From Halichondria panicea (taxonomy: Eukaryota; Porifera; Demospongiae; Suberitida; Halichondriidae), in NCBI RefSeq assembly GCF_963675165.1, contig NC_087385.1:4574412-4638411 (forward strand): DNA of 64,000 bases, written 5' to 3'. Made by a program: the position numbers and the translations under genes. A model generated the notes under the pieces. It was not told where the DNA came from. It ran no database searches and worked only from the letters and a program-made list of their open reading frames with translations. Shown one piece after another: positions 37,148 to 56,458 of this stretch (positions within the stretch are counted from its first letter, which is position 1; each line of letters starts with the position of its first letter).

Positions 37148-39317
37148 TTAGTTCTCTCCTGAGGAGTCACTATCAGAATTGTCTGTGTCAGCATCATCAA
37201 CTTTCTCTACCTCTCCTCCGCTCTCAGATCCACTGTCGTCTTTGGTTTGCTTCCACATCCTTGCCATTTGCAGCAGCTTGAGATTAGGAGCAGATGTGGC
37301 ATCTTCTGGAAACACATAGTCCCAGTATTCCTCCCAGCCAGCATCAGCCCCGTCGTCTCGATATAGCTTGCGTTTCTTTTTCACCCTTCGAGGCATCTTC
37401 TTTTGTACAACCTCAAGAGAGTTCTGGTCACCTTTTGTTTTCTCAAAGTCTCTCCAAGCCTCCAAAAGCATCGACCGTTCTTCTCCATTGCTAGTATTTT
37501 TGAGAGTATTGTTCGCTCGTTCGTAAACTTTTCTGCCATTCTCAACACTATCGTCAGATTCTGTTGACCCCTCGAATTTGGCATAACTCAACCAGACCTT
37601 GATGTGCTGTGTCCGCTCCAGAAGTCGCTCATACAATCCACATACATTTTGGAACTCCTCCTGATCAACTTCAAAGTCAATGTAGGCCTTCCACAGTAGC
37701 TCTGGCATATCCATCATCGGTTGGTTGATAGCAAGTTCGAAGATGGCTCTGGCACGTTCCACATCACCAAGGATCGTCTCAACTTCCGAATACTTTATCC
37801 AGGTACTGCAGTTGGCTGGATTGAATTCCAAGAATTTCTCGTAGAGTTTGCGACATCGATCAAACTCTCTCAATTGAAGCTCCAACTCGATATAGCCACG
37901 AAACAGCTTTGGCTTAGGGCACTTTCCAATGGCTGATCCAAGAGCCTTTCTAGCAGCAGTGACTTCTTTCTGTCGAATTTCAAACTGAGCATACATCAGC
38001 CAAATTTTGGTGAAAGTGAACTTTGAGTGTGGGATGATTTCCAGGCAGGCTCGGTACACTTGTCGTGTGCGATCCATATCTTTAGCTGTGAGCTCTTCGT
38101 AGAGGGCATAGTAAATCCAGAGATAGACATAACGTCGCCAAAATCGCTTCTCTTGAGACGGGGGAATATTTGCAATACTCCTCTCGTACACTTCACGGAT
38201 CATTTCTTGAGAGCCTTCAGTTTCCATGAGCCGAATATAGTCGAACCAAGCATCGTAATTCATCGGATTGGCTTTCACCTCTTCTTCGTATTGGAACTTC
38301 CGTTTGCTAATAATCACATCCTCGATACCGGCACGATCTCCAAACTTCTTCTCGAAGCGTGTGTAAACCTTAAACAGATCCTGGGCGTTCTGCTTTGGGA
38401 TTATGTCCAGAGCGTGTTTGTAGATGACCCGAGCTCGTTCGTACTCTCGTGCATTCTCTTCGAATCGGGCAAAAGCAATGTACAGAAATTCGTCCAAGTG
38501 ATCGTCACCAAAGAACTCTGTGGCTCTCTCAAACACATTCCTAGCGTTGGATAGAAACCCATTCTGCTCTTCAAAGCGTGCATATCGAGTCCAATTTTTG
38601 ATCTCGGGGTGGATTTGAATAAACCTCTCGTAGATGTGTCGTGCTCGATCAACCTCTTTGTATCGCATCTCCATCTTGATGAACGAGAACCACGCCTGCT
38701 CTTCCGGTTCCCATTCCATCCAGCGCTCAAACACCTGCACAGAGGTGGAGGACACATTGTGGTGTAAAATGCGTACAATCCAGATACCATTACTTTTACC
38801 GCACCTGTCTAGCTCCGGCAATATTCCCCAGCATCTCCTCCATGTACGTGTACTTATACCAGAACTGGTTGGCCCTCGGTAGAATGGTCACTGCCCTGTC
38901 CCAGATATTCCTGGCATGGTTGACCTGCTTGTGCTTCATCTCCATCTCTGCATACCTCAGCCAGATCGTCACGCTTCGATGGTCCACGTCTAGTCCTCTC
39001 TCGTACACAGAGCGAGCACGCTCATACTGGTTCTGAGTCTCCTCCCAAGCTGCATACTTGACCCAATTCTTGACCATCGTTCGATTCTTTCGTATGTCGT
39101 CTTCGAATTCTTTTCGTTTTTGCATTTGTAACGCGGCCAACTCTCCGGGATCGGTGACCTTCTGTCTGGGTGCGGATGGTGGTTTCTCGAGTTTAGTAGC
39201 AGCGGCTTCCTGTAGGAGCTGCTCTGCTGTGATTTGGATCTCCGCAGGCATTTTGTTCTTGACCTTGGTGAACTTGGGGAGCCTGGCTTTCTTAGCAGGA
39301 GGGGGCTCCATGGTCAC
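37148..39317 (-). CDS. CRNKL1: Crooked neck-like spliceosome component, HAT-repeat protein
   Basis: Two exons, 38805-39317 and 37148-38734, separated by a 70-nt intron, encode 699 residues (697 if the second ATG at 39311 is used). The protein is a run of half-a-TPR (HAT) repeats from about residue 55 to 640, each with the W-x2-YA-x2-E pattern (NWVKYAAWEE, VTIWLRYAEMEMKHKQVNHA, KVWLSYAKFE). The tail has the family's GWEEYWDYVFPEDA block and ends in an acidic Ser/Asp stretch. Length and co-linearity match human CRNKL1 throughout. Crooked neck is a core scaffold of the NineTeen-associated part of the activated spliceosome in the nucleus. Only one intron remains, against many in vertebrates. Its start lies 198 bp from the start of U2SURP on the other strand. 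Confidence 0.97.
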
Positions 39318-39515
39318 AGCCCTTGTCGATATGCTTATACGACAAAGGTACGTACGTGGCGATATGGTAGGTGCTAGGCGCTAGGCTAGGCGGCTAGCTT
39401 GCTTGCTTGCACGTACGTTCTTTTCCAATAAATCAGCACCTTCTTAATACTTTGACCTTTAGCATGTGTGTGAAGCCTAAAAACATGGAGACAAGCTTTG
39501 TATAGTAGTACAGTA
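39318..39515. promoter_or_regulatory. Shared bidirectional promoter CRNKL1/U2SURP
   Basis: The 198 bp between the two divergent start codons must contain both 5' UTRs and both core promoters. It has no TATA box in either direction. It contains ACGTACG words (39350-39357, 39411-39418), each with palindromic CGTACG, and a GCTAGGCGCTAGGCTAGGCGG cluster at 39372-39392. Tight head-to-head packing suggests common regulation of the two splicing genes; this is inference. Confidence 0.6.
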
Positions 39516-47601
<8,086 letters not shown>

Positions 47602-48296
47602 ACTCTTTCATGCCATGACTATGACGTTGTTTTTGTTTTACAAATTCTGTTCTGTTGTTGCTCTTGTGTGCTTTGCTCCTATTTGAATGTTGCCAATGAA
47701 GTCTTTGATTGTTTAAATGCTATAATAATTATAGCCCAATTAAAGGGTGTTACGGAATAGGAGCTTAGCTTGTAGTTTGTATGCACGACTACAGTATACT
47801 ATAGCCCTATAGCCAATTCTGCAGATACATTATTATACGCAACTGCCAGCGAATCGAAGTATAGTGTTGCCATCTTGTTGATATTTACAGGAGCACTGAT
47901 CGATGCGCAACGTAGCATATTGATTGCATAATTATATTATAGCAATCACATAATTATACATATAGCTATAGGATCATACTATGAATTTATGGCAATGTAA
48001 ACCATGGGCTTGCATTGGTGGCCATAAATCCCTAGAACCATGCATAGTAGTAAAACAAAACACATGGCCTGAGGTATTTCCAGGTGCTTGCACACTCGTC
48101 AGGGGAGCCCCATTTTTGCACATTACTTGTACTGTAAACATTGTGGCGGAACATGATGAGGGAAATCCCCCAAATAAAGTGTTGTAAAACCATTTGCCTA
48201 GTAAAAGCGATAAAATAGGTATCACACTAACAGAATGCAACTAAGATTAGTCACTAACTAACTAGGTAGTTCCATGCATGTAATAAATAGTCAGGA
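47602..48296. other. Convergent intergenic region U2SURP/TPP2
   Basis: The two genes face each other tail to tail. About 100 bp after the U2SURP stop is an ATAATAATTATAGCC stretch with AATTAAAGG near 47737-47745, a plausible weak poly(A) region. I see no gene. A partial TAGCCTCG terminus sits just upstream in the last U2SURP intron at 47348. Confidence 0.5.
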
Positions 48297-51200
48297 CTAA
48301 AACAATTGATAGTTGTCAGGATATTTCCTCGGCAACCACTGCTCCTTCAGGTCAGCACAGTGACCCCAGCCAAGCTTGCGTATGTACTGTGGATAGGTGT
48401 GTGTGTGTGTGTGTGCATTAGGGGGGGGGGAGGAGTTAGTAACAGGTGGAGAACATGGCTATAATGTACAATTTAGCACTAGTACAGAACCACAGAACAG
48501 GTTATATAAAATGTTATAGATAGGTGCACTAGAAATTAATACAGAGCTGCAATTTTGTCACTTTTCAAAGTCATTACGTCAAAGAAGCTAATTATACTGT
48601 ATGCATTACCTTGATTAGTTCCTGCTCGGCTGCCTTGCTCCCCTTCTCCCCAATCTCATCCTCCTGGATCTTGGCAGCTGTCCCAAAATGACCACGCAGC
48701 TCGGCATATCTCTTCCGGAATGTTCTCAGCTGTAGGGATCGTGATTAATAGGCATCAGTCAGATTTATACAACAGTCACGCAAATGTACGTCTAATCTAT
48801 ATATCGCAAAACAAAATTTATAGCCTTGAGCCAACAGTAATCAACACTAATCGCTGCACAAACTGTGAAAGCATGACCTATCGATCCTTCGAGTTTTAGG
48901 GATAGAGCGTTGTACCTTAGAATCTTTTGCATCAAGTAGCTTGTGTAGGTCCACATAGATCTCAGCAATGCGTGGGTGAGCAGCTGCACTCTCGTCTCGA
49001 CACAAGATGATTGCCTGGGAGATAGGACATACACAGCTGATACACACAACAACAGAACAAGTTGAGAGTGCACGAGTTTTGTTATGACAACTCACCTCAA
49101 ACAGTAGGCAGTCCACAAGTTTGCTCTTTTCTTTCTCAACTTTGCTAAAAGTAAAAGATGAAAGAATGTGGCAATTAAAGCATGCATGCAGATCATAATT
49201 AGTAACAATAGGTAGTCAGTCAGTAAGGTCATGCACAGCACAATAATTATGCAGTTACCTAGCTTTGGAAGATGCCTCCACACCTAAGTCAGCCTTAGCT
49301 CCGGAGTGAGCCAAGATTTTAACCATATCAAACTGCATACAATTAGGATGGATAAACACAAGCTATAGTAGTACACACAACACAGAATGTCTGGAATGTA
49401 AGCAAACAATGGCAATAAAGTATCAATTTTCTGATACACACACATGAAACCTTGACCATCTCACCTTCTCCATAATTTCTGAAGCCAGCTTCTCCACACT
49501 CCTATACTCAACCTGCACACACGTTAAAAAAGTGTACGTCACACTACAGCAGTAAAAAGAATAACTATACAATAGCAAGTACTATATAACTCACACTCTG
49601 GTTGTTGGCAGCCAACTTGAGCTTGGCAATGAGGAAGTCAACGTCATTCCCATAATCTGCCTCCAGATCACCCGCAGACAGTGCACCAGAGCTACAGGTA
49701 AAGCAGGGGGAATGAAAGGAAATGTAGAGGCCCTCGCACAAAACTGTACCACGTATTCATCTTCAAACTACATGCATGTTATGTACATGTGTCTGCATAT
49801 TTTACCTGAGCCACTGAAGCTTGAGGTCCTTTAAGGCCTGAGCATAATCCGGGTCAGGTGTGCCACTGACACTACCCAGGCTGCTGTCACTTTTTATGCT
49901 TGCCCCGCCCTTCTTGCTCGAACCACTCCCTCCCTTGTTGGCCGATTTAGAGGACTTGGGACCCACAATGTACTCCAGTGGATACGACACCTGCAGCATT
50001 TGATTACAGCCATTAAGTGCTTTGTGTACTAGCTATTACTATTCTTCGGAGTCAAATTACATGCATTTGGGTACCTAGCACAAATCTTATTCTATACCTT
50101 GGCCTTGACTGCGCCTTTCTTGCTGAGAGTGAAGCTGCCAGTGAGCAGGTCTCCAGGAGACACTCCTTGCTTGGTAATCCTGTGTAACAGGCAGAGATAA
50201 TAAACTTAAGAAACAGCCAAACTATGATGAAACTATATGCTTGCACGGTAACTAACCTGCATGCCACTAATTATAAACTAGCATCACATAATTATAAAAG
50301 ATATGTCCATTACTCACTTGTCGTCAGAGACACAGCTGACAAAGACGGGAGCTCTTGTGCCAGCTGTCAGTACTTTGGAGGGGTACTTTCCCCCAGATGA
50401 GAGAGAGTCAACACGACGACTGCCACATTCCAGACTGAGAGAGGATGACAGTTTGAACTCCAATAGCACTACCATGTCTTTGAGCTGCTCCAGCTTGGAC
50501 TGGTCCTCGTGGCGAACCTGGGGTGGAGTCAGTCGGCTTTAAACACACCAGTTATAATGCTTCTTGGATGACCAACAATCAGAAAACAGGCAGGCAGAAG
50601 TAATGAAGTCAAAACGCAGGTTGCAAGATCATTCATTCTGTAGCGTTTCCTGTACCTAGTAGCATGGTGTTGTTATCTCAAAAGTGTCCATTCATTTTCA
50701 GAAAAAAGCATAGGCTATATAGACAGTCTGAAAGTAATCTGAGACACGCTTTACTTTTGGAAGCTGACCTTCCAAACTCACGCTCTATGTCGTGCATGGC
50801 AACCCCTATACTGTGTCATACTCCACCCACCTGTAGCCTGAGGGTATACTCTCCCTTCTCCAGCTTGACAGAATACTGTCCTGGGTAAGCGTCCCCAGTG
50901 GCAAGCAGCTGCTTGTGACTGTTGTACAACATCCACAGCTGTCCTCCACAAGGGTTCTCGTAGAGCATGTCACTGAGGAGGTGGGCGTCAGGATGTACAT
51001 CAGTTGAACGACTCTGAAACAACAAGGGGGAGGGTTACTCGTCAGTCATGCGTGTATAATTATAGTCAGGGCTTCATTTGGGGGGATGGTACAACCTTTT
51101 CACCTCACTTGAAATATCAGTTTAAAAACAAAAAAAGAAATGTACCACTAATTGACCTCAGGTATGTGTACATATAGTAATGGTCAGAGCTGGATGCTCA

Positions 51201-54200
51201 CAGTTTCAAATTGTAAATGGTTGTGCAAGACCTACATCTATTTTAGAGCGTTGTATTGATGTGTTTAGCCTTCTTTTGAGTGAATCCTAGGCGTTTAAGT
51301 AGACAGCATAATGTGGCAGCACTTTAGATCTACCAGTAATCTGAAGCAATTGAGTCTGAATTTTAGGTAGTCGGCTTTTCACAAATCATTTCAATTCATC
51401 GTGAGATCATCTAGACAGTGCTCCCTTGGGCTGGCTTTATAAGCAGCGACACATCTCCAGTGCATTGAAATCTATCAACAACCCTCGGGCCAAACATGTA
51501 GTAGCTTCAGCAACAAACATCTATCTGCTGCTTCCCGATGGTATAGCAATTGACAAGCTTTTGCCATACCATTCTCCACCTCAGATACAAATGATTATAG
51601 GATTTTGTACAAGCCAGGTTCCCCCATTATTACTTGCAATTGTTCATTTACTGTTAGCCTCGACTCCAGCCCCTTGAATAGTGGGCCTGGTATTTACTGT
51701 TGGCGCGTGGGTGGACAATTAATTTATTATTTACCGTATTTTATCTCATTGAACGTTAAAACAGTATTTTATCTTATTGTGATAAAGAACAGAAAAAAAA
51801 AAGAAGAGGCTACCTCTCTGTATATACTGTAGACAGAGACAGCTAAGTAAAACATCAGCTCTGTAGATTTATTCATTAACTTGAGGCTCGGATCGGATAC
51901 ACACTCAGGCGACAAGTTAATCTCATAAGAAATTAGTTAAACCTGCGGGTAAAAAATAAATGTGGATAAGTACAGTGGCTGTGACGTAACATAATGTGAG
52001 GACTACTTATTGATTTACACAATAGATTTACCATTGAAAGCACTATCCATTAATACACACTCAAGCAACAGGTCCGGATACACACTCAAGCAACAAGTCC
52101 CTCGGATCGGATACACACAAGTCCCTCGGATTGTAAACACATTCAGGCCACACAGTTCTCGGATCAGTCCCTCGGATTGTAAACACATTCAGGCCACACA
52201 GTTCTCGGATCAGATACCACGTATTTACTCTGTGACCAATTTTCGGCAAATGTCACAACAATACTTCCTTCCAGAGAGAATGGCACTGAACGTCGAACAG
52301 ACACACCAACACTTTGAAGATGGCTTCACTCAGAGAAACAAGAGGAGAAATCACCATCACAACACTTCTTTCAGAGAGAGGTGCACTGGTCCTGTCAAGC
52401 TTCACATCAATCAAGAAAGGGAGTGTCTGGAAAGCAGATGGACTTGCTCTGGGACTTGCCATAGCCGGTCGGTACATAAATATACTGCAATTTACGATTA
52501 CCCAGATTCTGGGTAATTCTGGCGCATGCGTAAACAGTGTATACCAGGCCGCCTTTCTCAGCGGCTTGGAATCGAGGCTAATTTACTGTGAGCATGCCCA
52601 GCTCTGACCATTACTATATGTACACATACCTGAGGTCAATTAGTGGTACATTTCTTTTTTTGTGTACATTTCAAGTGAGGTGAAAAGGTTGTATCTTGGA
52701 CAGTATAAACCAGAAATTGAAATATCTGGAGTTTCAATTTCTGGTTATTAGATGTTTACATTACAATGACGTATGTAAACATCTATATATAGCTCCTTGG
52801 GTACTTGAAAACAGTTTTGACATTAACACAGCATAATATGGGGATACTCACCACTGAGAAGGGATAAGTGAGGATCAGTTCGTAGATCTGAGCACCACTG
52901 GCAAAAACATCGCGAGATTTAAGGGGCAGAATCTGGTGCTCAGTCGGCCTAGGAGGGGGAGATAGATTGACTTGGTGGTCACAGAGATATACGCAGCTGG
53001 GGCTTACTTTTTGGAGATCACGTGATGAGTGAGTTTGAATTCTGGATTCAACTCTTCATCTCCTAACTCGTTCACAATGTCGAAGCTGGTCCACATCTTA
53101 CCTCCGTACTGTGTGTAGGGGGAGGGGGTATCATCACTATACAGATAATGCACACAACTCCATAATTAACTCACAAATGTGAGAGCGGGGGAACTTGGCT
53201 TGAGGCAGTGGAAGGAGAGAGATAGGGACACGGAGATCTCCTTCACATCAGACCAGTACTGGGTCAGGCACACCTCCAGTGTTCGTCCACCCTAGAGTGG
53301 GAGGGTGTGGTTATCATGAACTATGATAGTGAGAAGATTAACTACATAGCAACAGCACGCTCCTAACGTACAGTAGCATGCAGACTCACGGCAATAGAAA
53401 AAACAGCTTCTGACTTTGCCCCAGGGTCGAGGGACATGGTTTCATGAGACTCATTGGTACGGAACGCCCTCTGGGGGAGCAGCTGTATTGTGTGGATAGT
53501 CACACGTCCTCGACACTCCTCAGAGAGGTTGGTGAGCTCAAGCTCTGTGGGGGGGAGGTGTGACCAGCTGTATCAAGGTGGGGGGTGCTCACCTGCCCAT
53601 GTGGCATCACTGGGGGTGTGGAAGAAGAGACGCTGTACTATCCCTTTGCTCAGATCAATGGCACCGCTCTTGTACAGCGAATTTTTAGCATCTGTCAATC
53701 TGAAACCACAACAGAGAGATTAGCATTGTACGGAAGTCGTATAGTAAGTAGTAAAGCATTAATAAAAAAGAGAGAAAAACTAGAAAAGTGGTAGCTAGTC
53801 AGAAAAGAGGGCCAATCCAGTCTTGGGGTGCTTAGCTATTGTGGAAATGTTCACTTGTAGTAGTGCCCATACTTACTTGACAGGAATGAGCACAGTAACA
53901 GGAACTCTAAACAGAGCAGCCCTTGTCTCCCCAGAAACATCGTAACCACACACCTGTGCAATTATTTATTAGTAAACAAACAATTACTAGTTGTCTTTAC
54001 GACGTGAAATCATTTGCAGTTCCTTATTGAAAGAACATAATATTACGTTGTTAAATATATGCTATTCTTGCATAACGAACAACATGCATAATCATTAAAT
54101 ATGTTTTCACGTGTGCTAAAACTACATACAATACTTCAGATTTTGTTTCACTATATTTAAGGAATTCAACTGACCTCAGCAAAGTGTGCTCCCGGCTCTA

Positions 54201-54826
54201 GTCCCCTTGTCTCAACCTCCACAACAAACTGACGAGCTGCAAAAACAAAAAAGCATTAAATTTACTCAGAGGTGGATTGCCGTGGTTACCTCCAGGCCAC
54301 ATGCAGAGGTGCTTGGGGCACTTGACCCACGGCTGACTGCTCACCAGGCACATCTCCATCTCAAATCCAAGCTTCTCGGCAGCAACTAGAGGAACACAAC
54401 ACAATGGTTATAAAGTAGCAAATGCGTATTCAATGTTCTGTACATGTAATCAAAATACACGACACTGTACACATGCATGTTGAACACTCTACATGAAATC
54501 TGCTAGCTCGACTGGGCACTACCATAAAGCGAGGTCATATACATATAATCACTGTACCTGCATCTTCGTGGAACTTTGCCTCCACGGTAACAGAGATTCT
54601 GGAGGTCTTGTCTAGAGAGTAGGGCTCTCGAAGGTAGATTCCTCTGGCATGCTTCAGACGAGGGACTGTCACCTATGCACAGAATAAGAGTATCAAGTAT
54701 GAATCTTTAGTGGAACAAATGCGAAGGACGGAGTCAAACAAGGGATTCTGAGCAGCTTACCCGGAAAGAAACGTTAAGAGATGAAGAGGACTGGCTGTCC
54801 AGGTACTGCTCGTATGCCTTGTCAAT
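48297..54826 (-). CDS. TPP2: Tripeptidyl peptidase II, C-terminal 739 residues (partial)
   Basis: Twenty-one exons join in phase: 54761-54826, 54558-54672, 54290-54385, 54175-54236, 53877-53953, 53593-53699, 53390-53544, 53175-53291, 53008-53108, 52852-52948, 50831-51013, 50318-50517, 50098-50179, 49806-49990, 49595-49691, 49465-49512, 49259-49332, 49096-49144, 48916-49014, 48610-48729, 48297-48386. The product follows the C-terminal 60 per cent of animal TPP2: IDKAYEQYL, HFAEVCGYDVSG, LFRVPVTVLIPV, TGDAYPGQYSVKLEKGEYTL, ALKDLKLQWL and the end LGWGHCADLKEQWLP. TPP2 is a giant cytosolic serine exopeptidase that removes tripeptides downstream of the proteasome. The subtilisin catalytic half is not present before 64000; the first exon here starts with a proper acceptor (TGTACAG), so the gene continues beyond the window. 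A possible donor for the preceding exon is at 63996-63997 (CAG then GTATAG). The intron 51014-52851 carries transposons. Confidence 0.95.
51091..52692. mobile_element. Inverted-repeat element interrupted by a MULE-like insertion
   Basis: Arms at 51091-51204 and 52585-52692 are inverse copies sharing ACAACCTTTTCACCTCACTT, AATGTACCACTAATTGACCT and TAATGGTCAGAGCTG. Without the inner insertion the unit would be about 670 bp. It lies wholly in a TPP2 intron and shows no ORF. No target duplication is evident. Confidence 0.6.
51655..52580. mobile_element. 926-bp MULE-like element with perfect 9-bp target duplication
   Basis: The ends are TAGCCTCGACTCCAGCCCC and its inverse AGCGGCTTGGAATCGAGGCTA. 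Similarity continues inward for about 55 bp (GGCCTGGTAT(T/A)(T/C)ACTGTT, then GCG words). The flanks ATTTACTGT at 51646-51654 and 52581-52589 are identical. Long TIRs and a 9-bp duplication fit Mutator-like elements. Inside, 52070-52215 contains short tandem repeats around AGTTCTCGGATCAG and CCCTCGGATTGTAAACACAT. There is no transposase, so it is non-autonomous. Confidence 0.75.
52713..52786. repeat. Two adjacent hairpins
   Basis: AACCAGAAATTGAAA and TTTCAATTTCTGGTT pair around TATCTGGAG. Directly after, AGATGTTTACAT and ATGTAAACATCT pair around a short spacer. Together they form a double stem next to the larger inverted repeat, in the same TPP2 intron. They are likely relics of a foldback MITE. 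Confidence 0.6.
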
Positions 54827-54956
54827 CTGTACATGAGAAGAATGAATTTTCATTATGAGGAATTGTTTTTCAAAGCTTAGCCAAACATTTACTGAAAGTG
54901 CAGAAATAGCATCACTGAACAATATTCATAATAGAGCATACAAACAATGGAGTAGG

Positions 54957-54965
54957 TATTTAAAG
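54957..54965 (+). promoter_or_regulatory. TATA-like box of CD225-like gene copy A
   Basis: TATTTAAAG lies 92 bp before the start codon at 55057 and is followed by a GGGGTGAACATG stretch and the shared leader (GGTTCACAGGCAAGCA(C/T)AGAG). The same TTTAAAGGG block precedes the copies near 55995, 58590 and 62841, so it was duplicated with the genes. Confidence 0.5.
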
Positions 54966-55056
54966 GGGTGAACATGCAGAGTGAGGTAGGTTCACAGGCA
55001 AGCACAGAGCAACAAGAGGATACCATTCAACAATTATACAAGTGGAGACTGTCAAT

Positions 55057-55561
55057 ATGGAATCAGGTGAATATTGAGGCTTTTTCTACTGCTTTTCATC
55101 ACACGTCTGCAGGACAAACTGGAGCGAGATTTCCAAAACCTAACTTTGTGAATCTCTGCTGCATTTCGATAAGCAATGGATTCAGGAAAGGAAAAGAAGA
55201 CCACTACTATATCCTGTCCATTCGTACCTTGATTTATGGATTTATTCTCTTTTTTGCCTGGCCAGGAATTCTGTTGAGTGTAGCTGCTATCATTAAAGCT
55301 AAAAAGGTAGTAATGCATGGTTATAGCAGTACCAACATTCAGATACTCATGATCATGATTCATTGTACGTGAAATTTACAAGCGCAACATGTAAATATCA
55401 TGCAGGCTCAAGAACTGGACATTGAAGGCAATAAAACCGAGGCTGAGAAAAAAGCTGCCCAGGCTAGGAAGCTAAACATTGCATCCTACATCAGCTCTGC
55501 AGCGTACTTCATAGTGGTGTCAGCGGTATTCTCAGTGATAGTAATTGTAATCAGAAGGTGA
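55057..55561 (+). CDS. CD225/dispanin-like small membrane protein, copy A
   Basis: Three exons: 55057-55066 (ATG GAA TCA G), 55113-55306 and 55406-55561. They encode 119 residues. After a short soluble N-terminus, residues about 40-63 form a first hydrophobic segment (LFFAWPGILLSVAAIIKAKK), then the loop AQELDIEGNKTEAEKKAAQA, then a second membrane segment (98-117) ending VIRR. The hydrophobic segment, the positive KAKK, a loop with GN and alternating Ala/Lys, and a second helix are the CD225 (dispanin, PF04505) pattern shared with vertebrate IFITM and PRRT proteins. In vertebrates IFITMs block membrane fusion; function here is unknown. AATAAA follows at 55669. The gene lies inside a TPP2 intron on the opposite strand. 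Confidence 0.75.
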
Positions 55562-55959
55562 TCTGCCTGAGGCCGGGCACATGCAGCTGATTTAGAACAA
55601 ACAACACAGACTGATACTAGATAGTGCACGTATTTTAATGTGTATGCATGCTTATTGTTATTTCACACAATAAATTGGATTGGTATTAATAATGAGTGAT
55701 AAACTGAAATTACACAATCATATTGCTATACGTGTACATGTACTTGTTGCTCATTGTGGTCAGACATCAAAGGTAAGCACCATCTACCACTTTGCATTGC
55801 GAAACTGGAGTACATGTGATGCGTGCATGGCTCGGGACAGTGCCTTTGAGCTTCTAAATCCAACATAGACACCTCCAAAACAGTGTCTACTTTGAAATAG
55901 TAGGAACCGTAGGGACAATAGGAACAGCTAATGCTGTGTAGCATGAGTATTACACTTAT

Positions 55960-56265
55960 ATTGAAAGTGCAAAAAACCGTATCACTGAACAAATTTAAAG
56001 GGTGAAGTAGGTTCACAGGCAAGCATAGAGCAGCAAGAAAGTACCATTTAACAACCGTACAAGTGCATGGAGACTGTCAATATGGAATCAGGTGAATATA
56101 AATTATTGCAGCATTCTCTACTGTTTCTCATCATACATCTGCTGGACAAACCAGAGCGAGATTTCCTCTATTAGCTACAATAAGGACATACGCCTGAGGC
56201 TATACATGCAGCTGATTTAGAACAGATGTATTATGTGTACATGGATATTTATTACAATAAAACAT
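55960..56265 (+). pseudogene. CD225-like copy with internal deletion
   Basis: The leader (TTTAAAGGGTGAAGTAGGTT), exon 1 (ATGGAATCAG) and the first 25 or so bases of exon 2 (GACAAACCAGAGCGAGATTT) are present. The sequence then jumps at about 56166 straight to the 3' UTR (TAGCTACAATAAGGACATAC). Both membrane segments are deleted. AATAAA is at 56256-56261. Confidence 0.75.
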
Positions 56266-56368
56266 CAGATTGGAATGTTTAATGAGTGACATCCAACAAC
56301 AACATGGCAACACACACACACAAGTGTACTTTCTTCTGTCAAATATACAGTTAGCAGTAATGATAGAG

Positions 56369-56377
56369 TATATAAAG
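56369..56377 (+). promoter_or_regulatory. TATA box of CD225-like gene copy B
   Basis: TATATAAAG lies 90 bp upstream of the start codon at 56459 in the phrase GATAGAGTATATAAAGAGAG. In the related broken copy near 60.7 kb a MITE has inserted at the first TA of this box. Confidence 0.6.
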
Positions 56378-56458
56378 AGAGGCATATTCAAGCCCTAACT
56401 AAAAATCTTCTAACAGAGCCTGCAAGTGTAGCGACTAATCAAAGTCAGCAAAGAAGTA

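Noticed and set aside
38027-38554. 175-codon plus-strand ORF opposite CRNKL1
   Set aside because: Antisense shadow of conserved HAT-repeat coding sequence.
53454-53723. 89-codon plus-strand ORF
   Set aside because: Lies opposite TPP2 exons 53390-53544 and 53593-53699, which join in phase to their neighbours.
54968-55372. 134-codon ORF reading through the CD225 copy A leader and first intron
   Set aside because: The spliced model with exons 55057-55066, 55113-55306 and 55406-55561 matches copies B and F and keeps the CD225 loop; the readthrough ends before exon 3.
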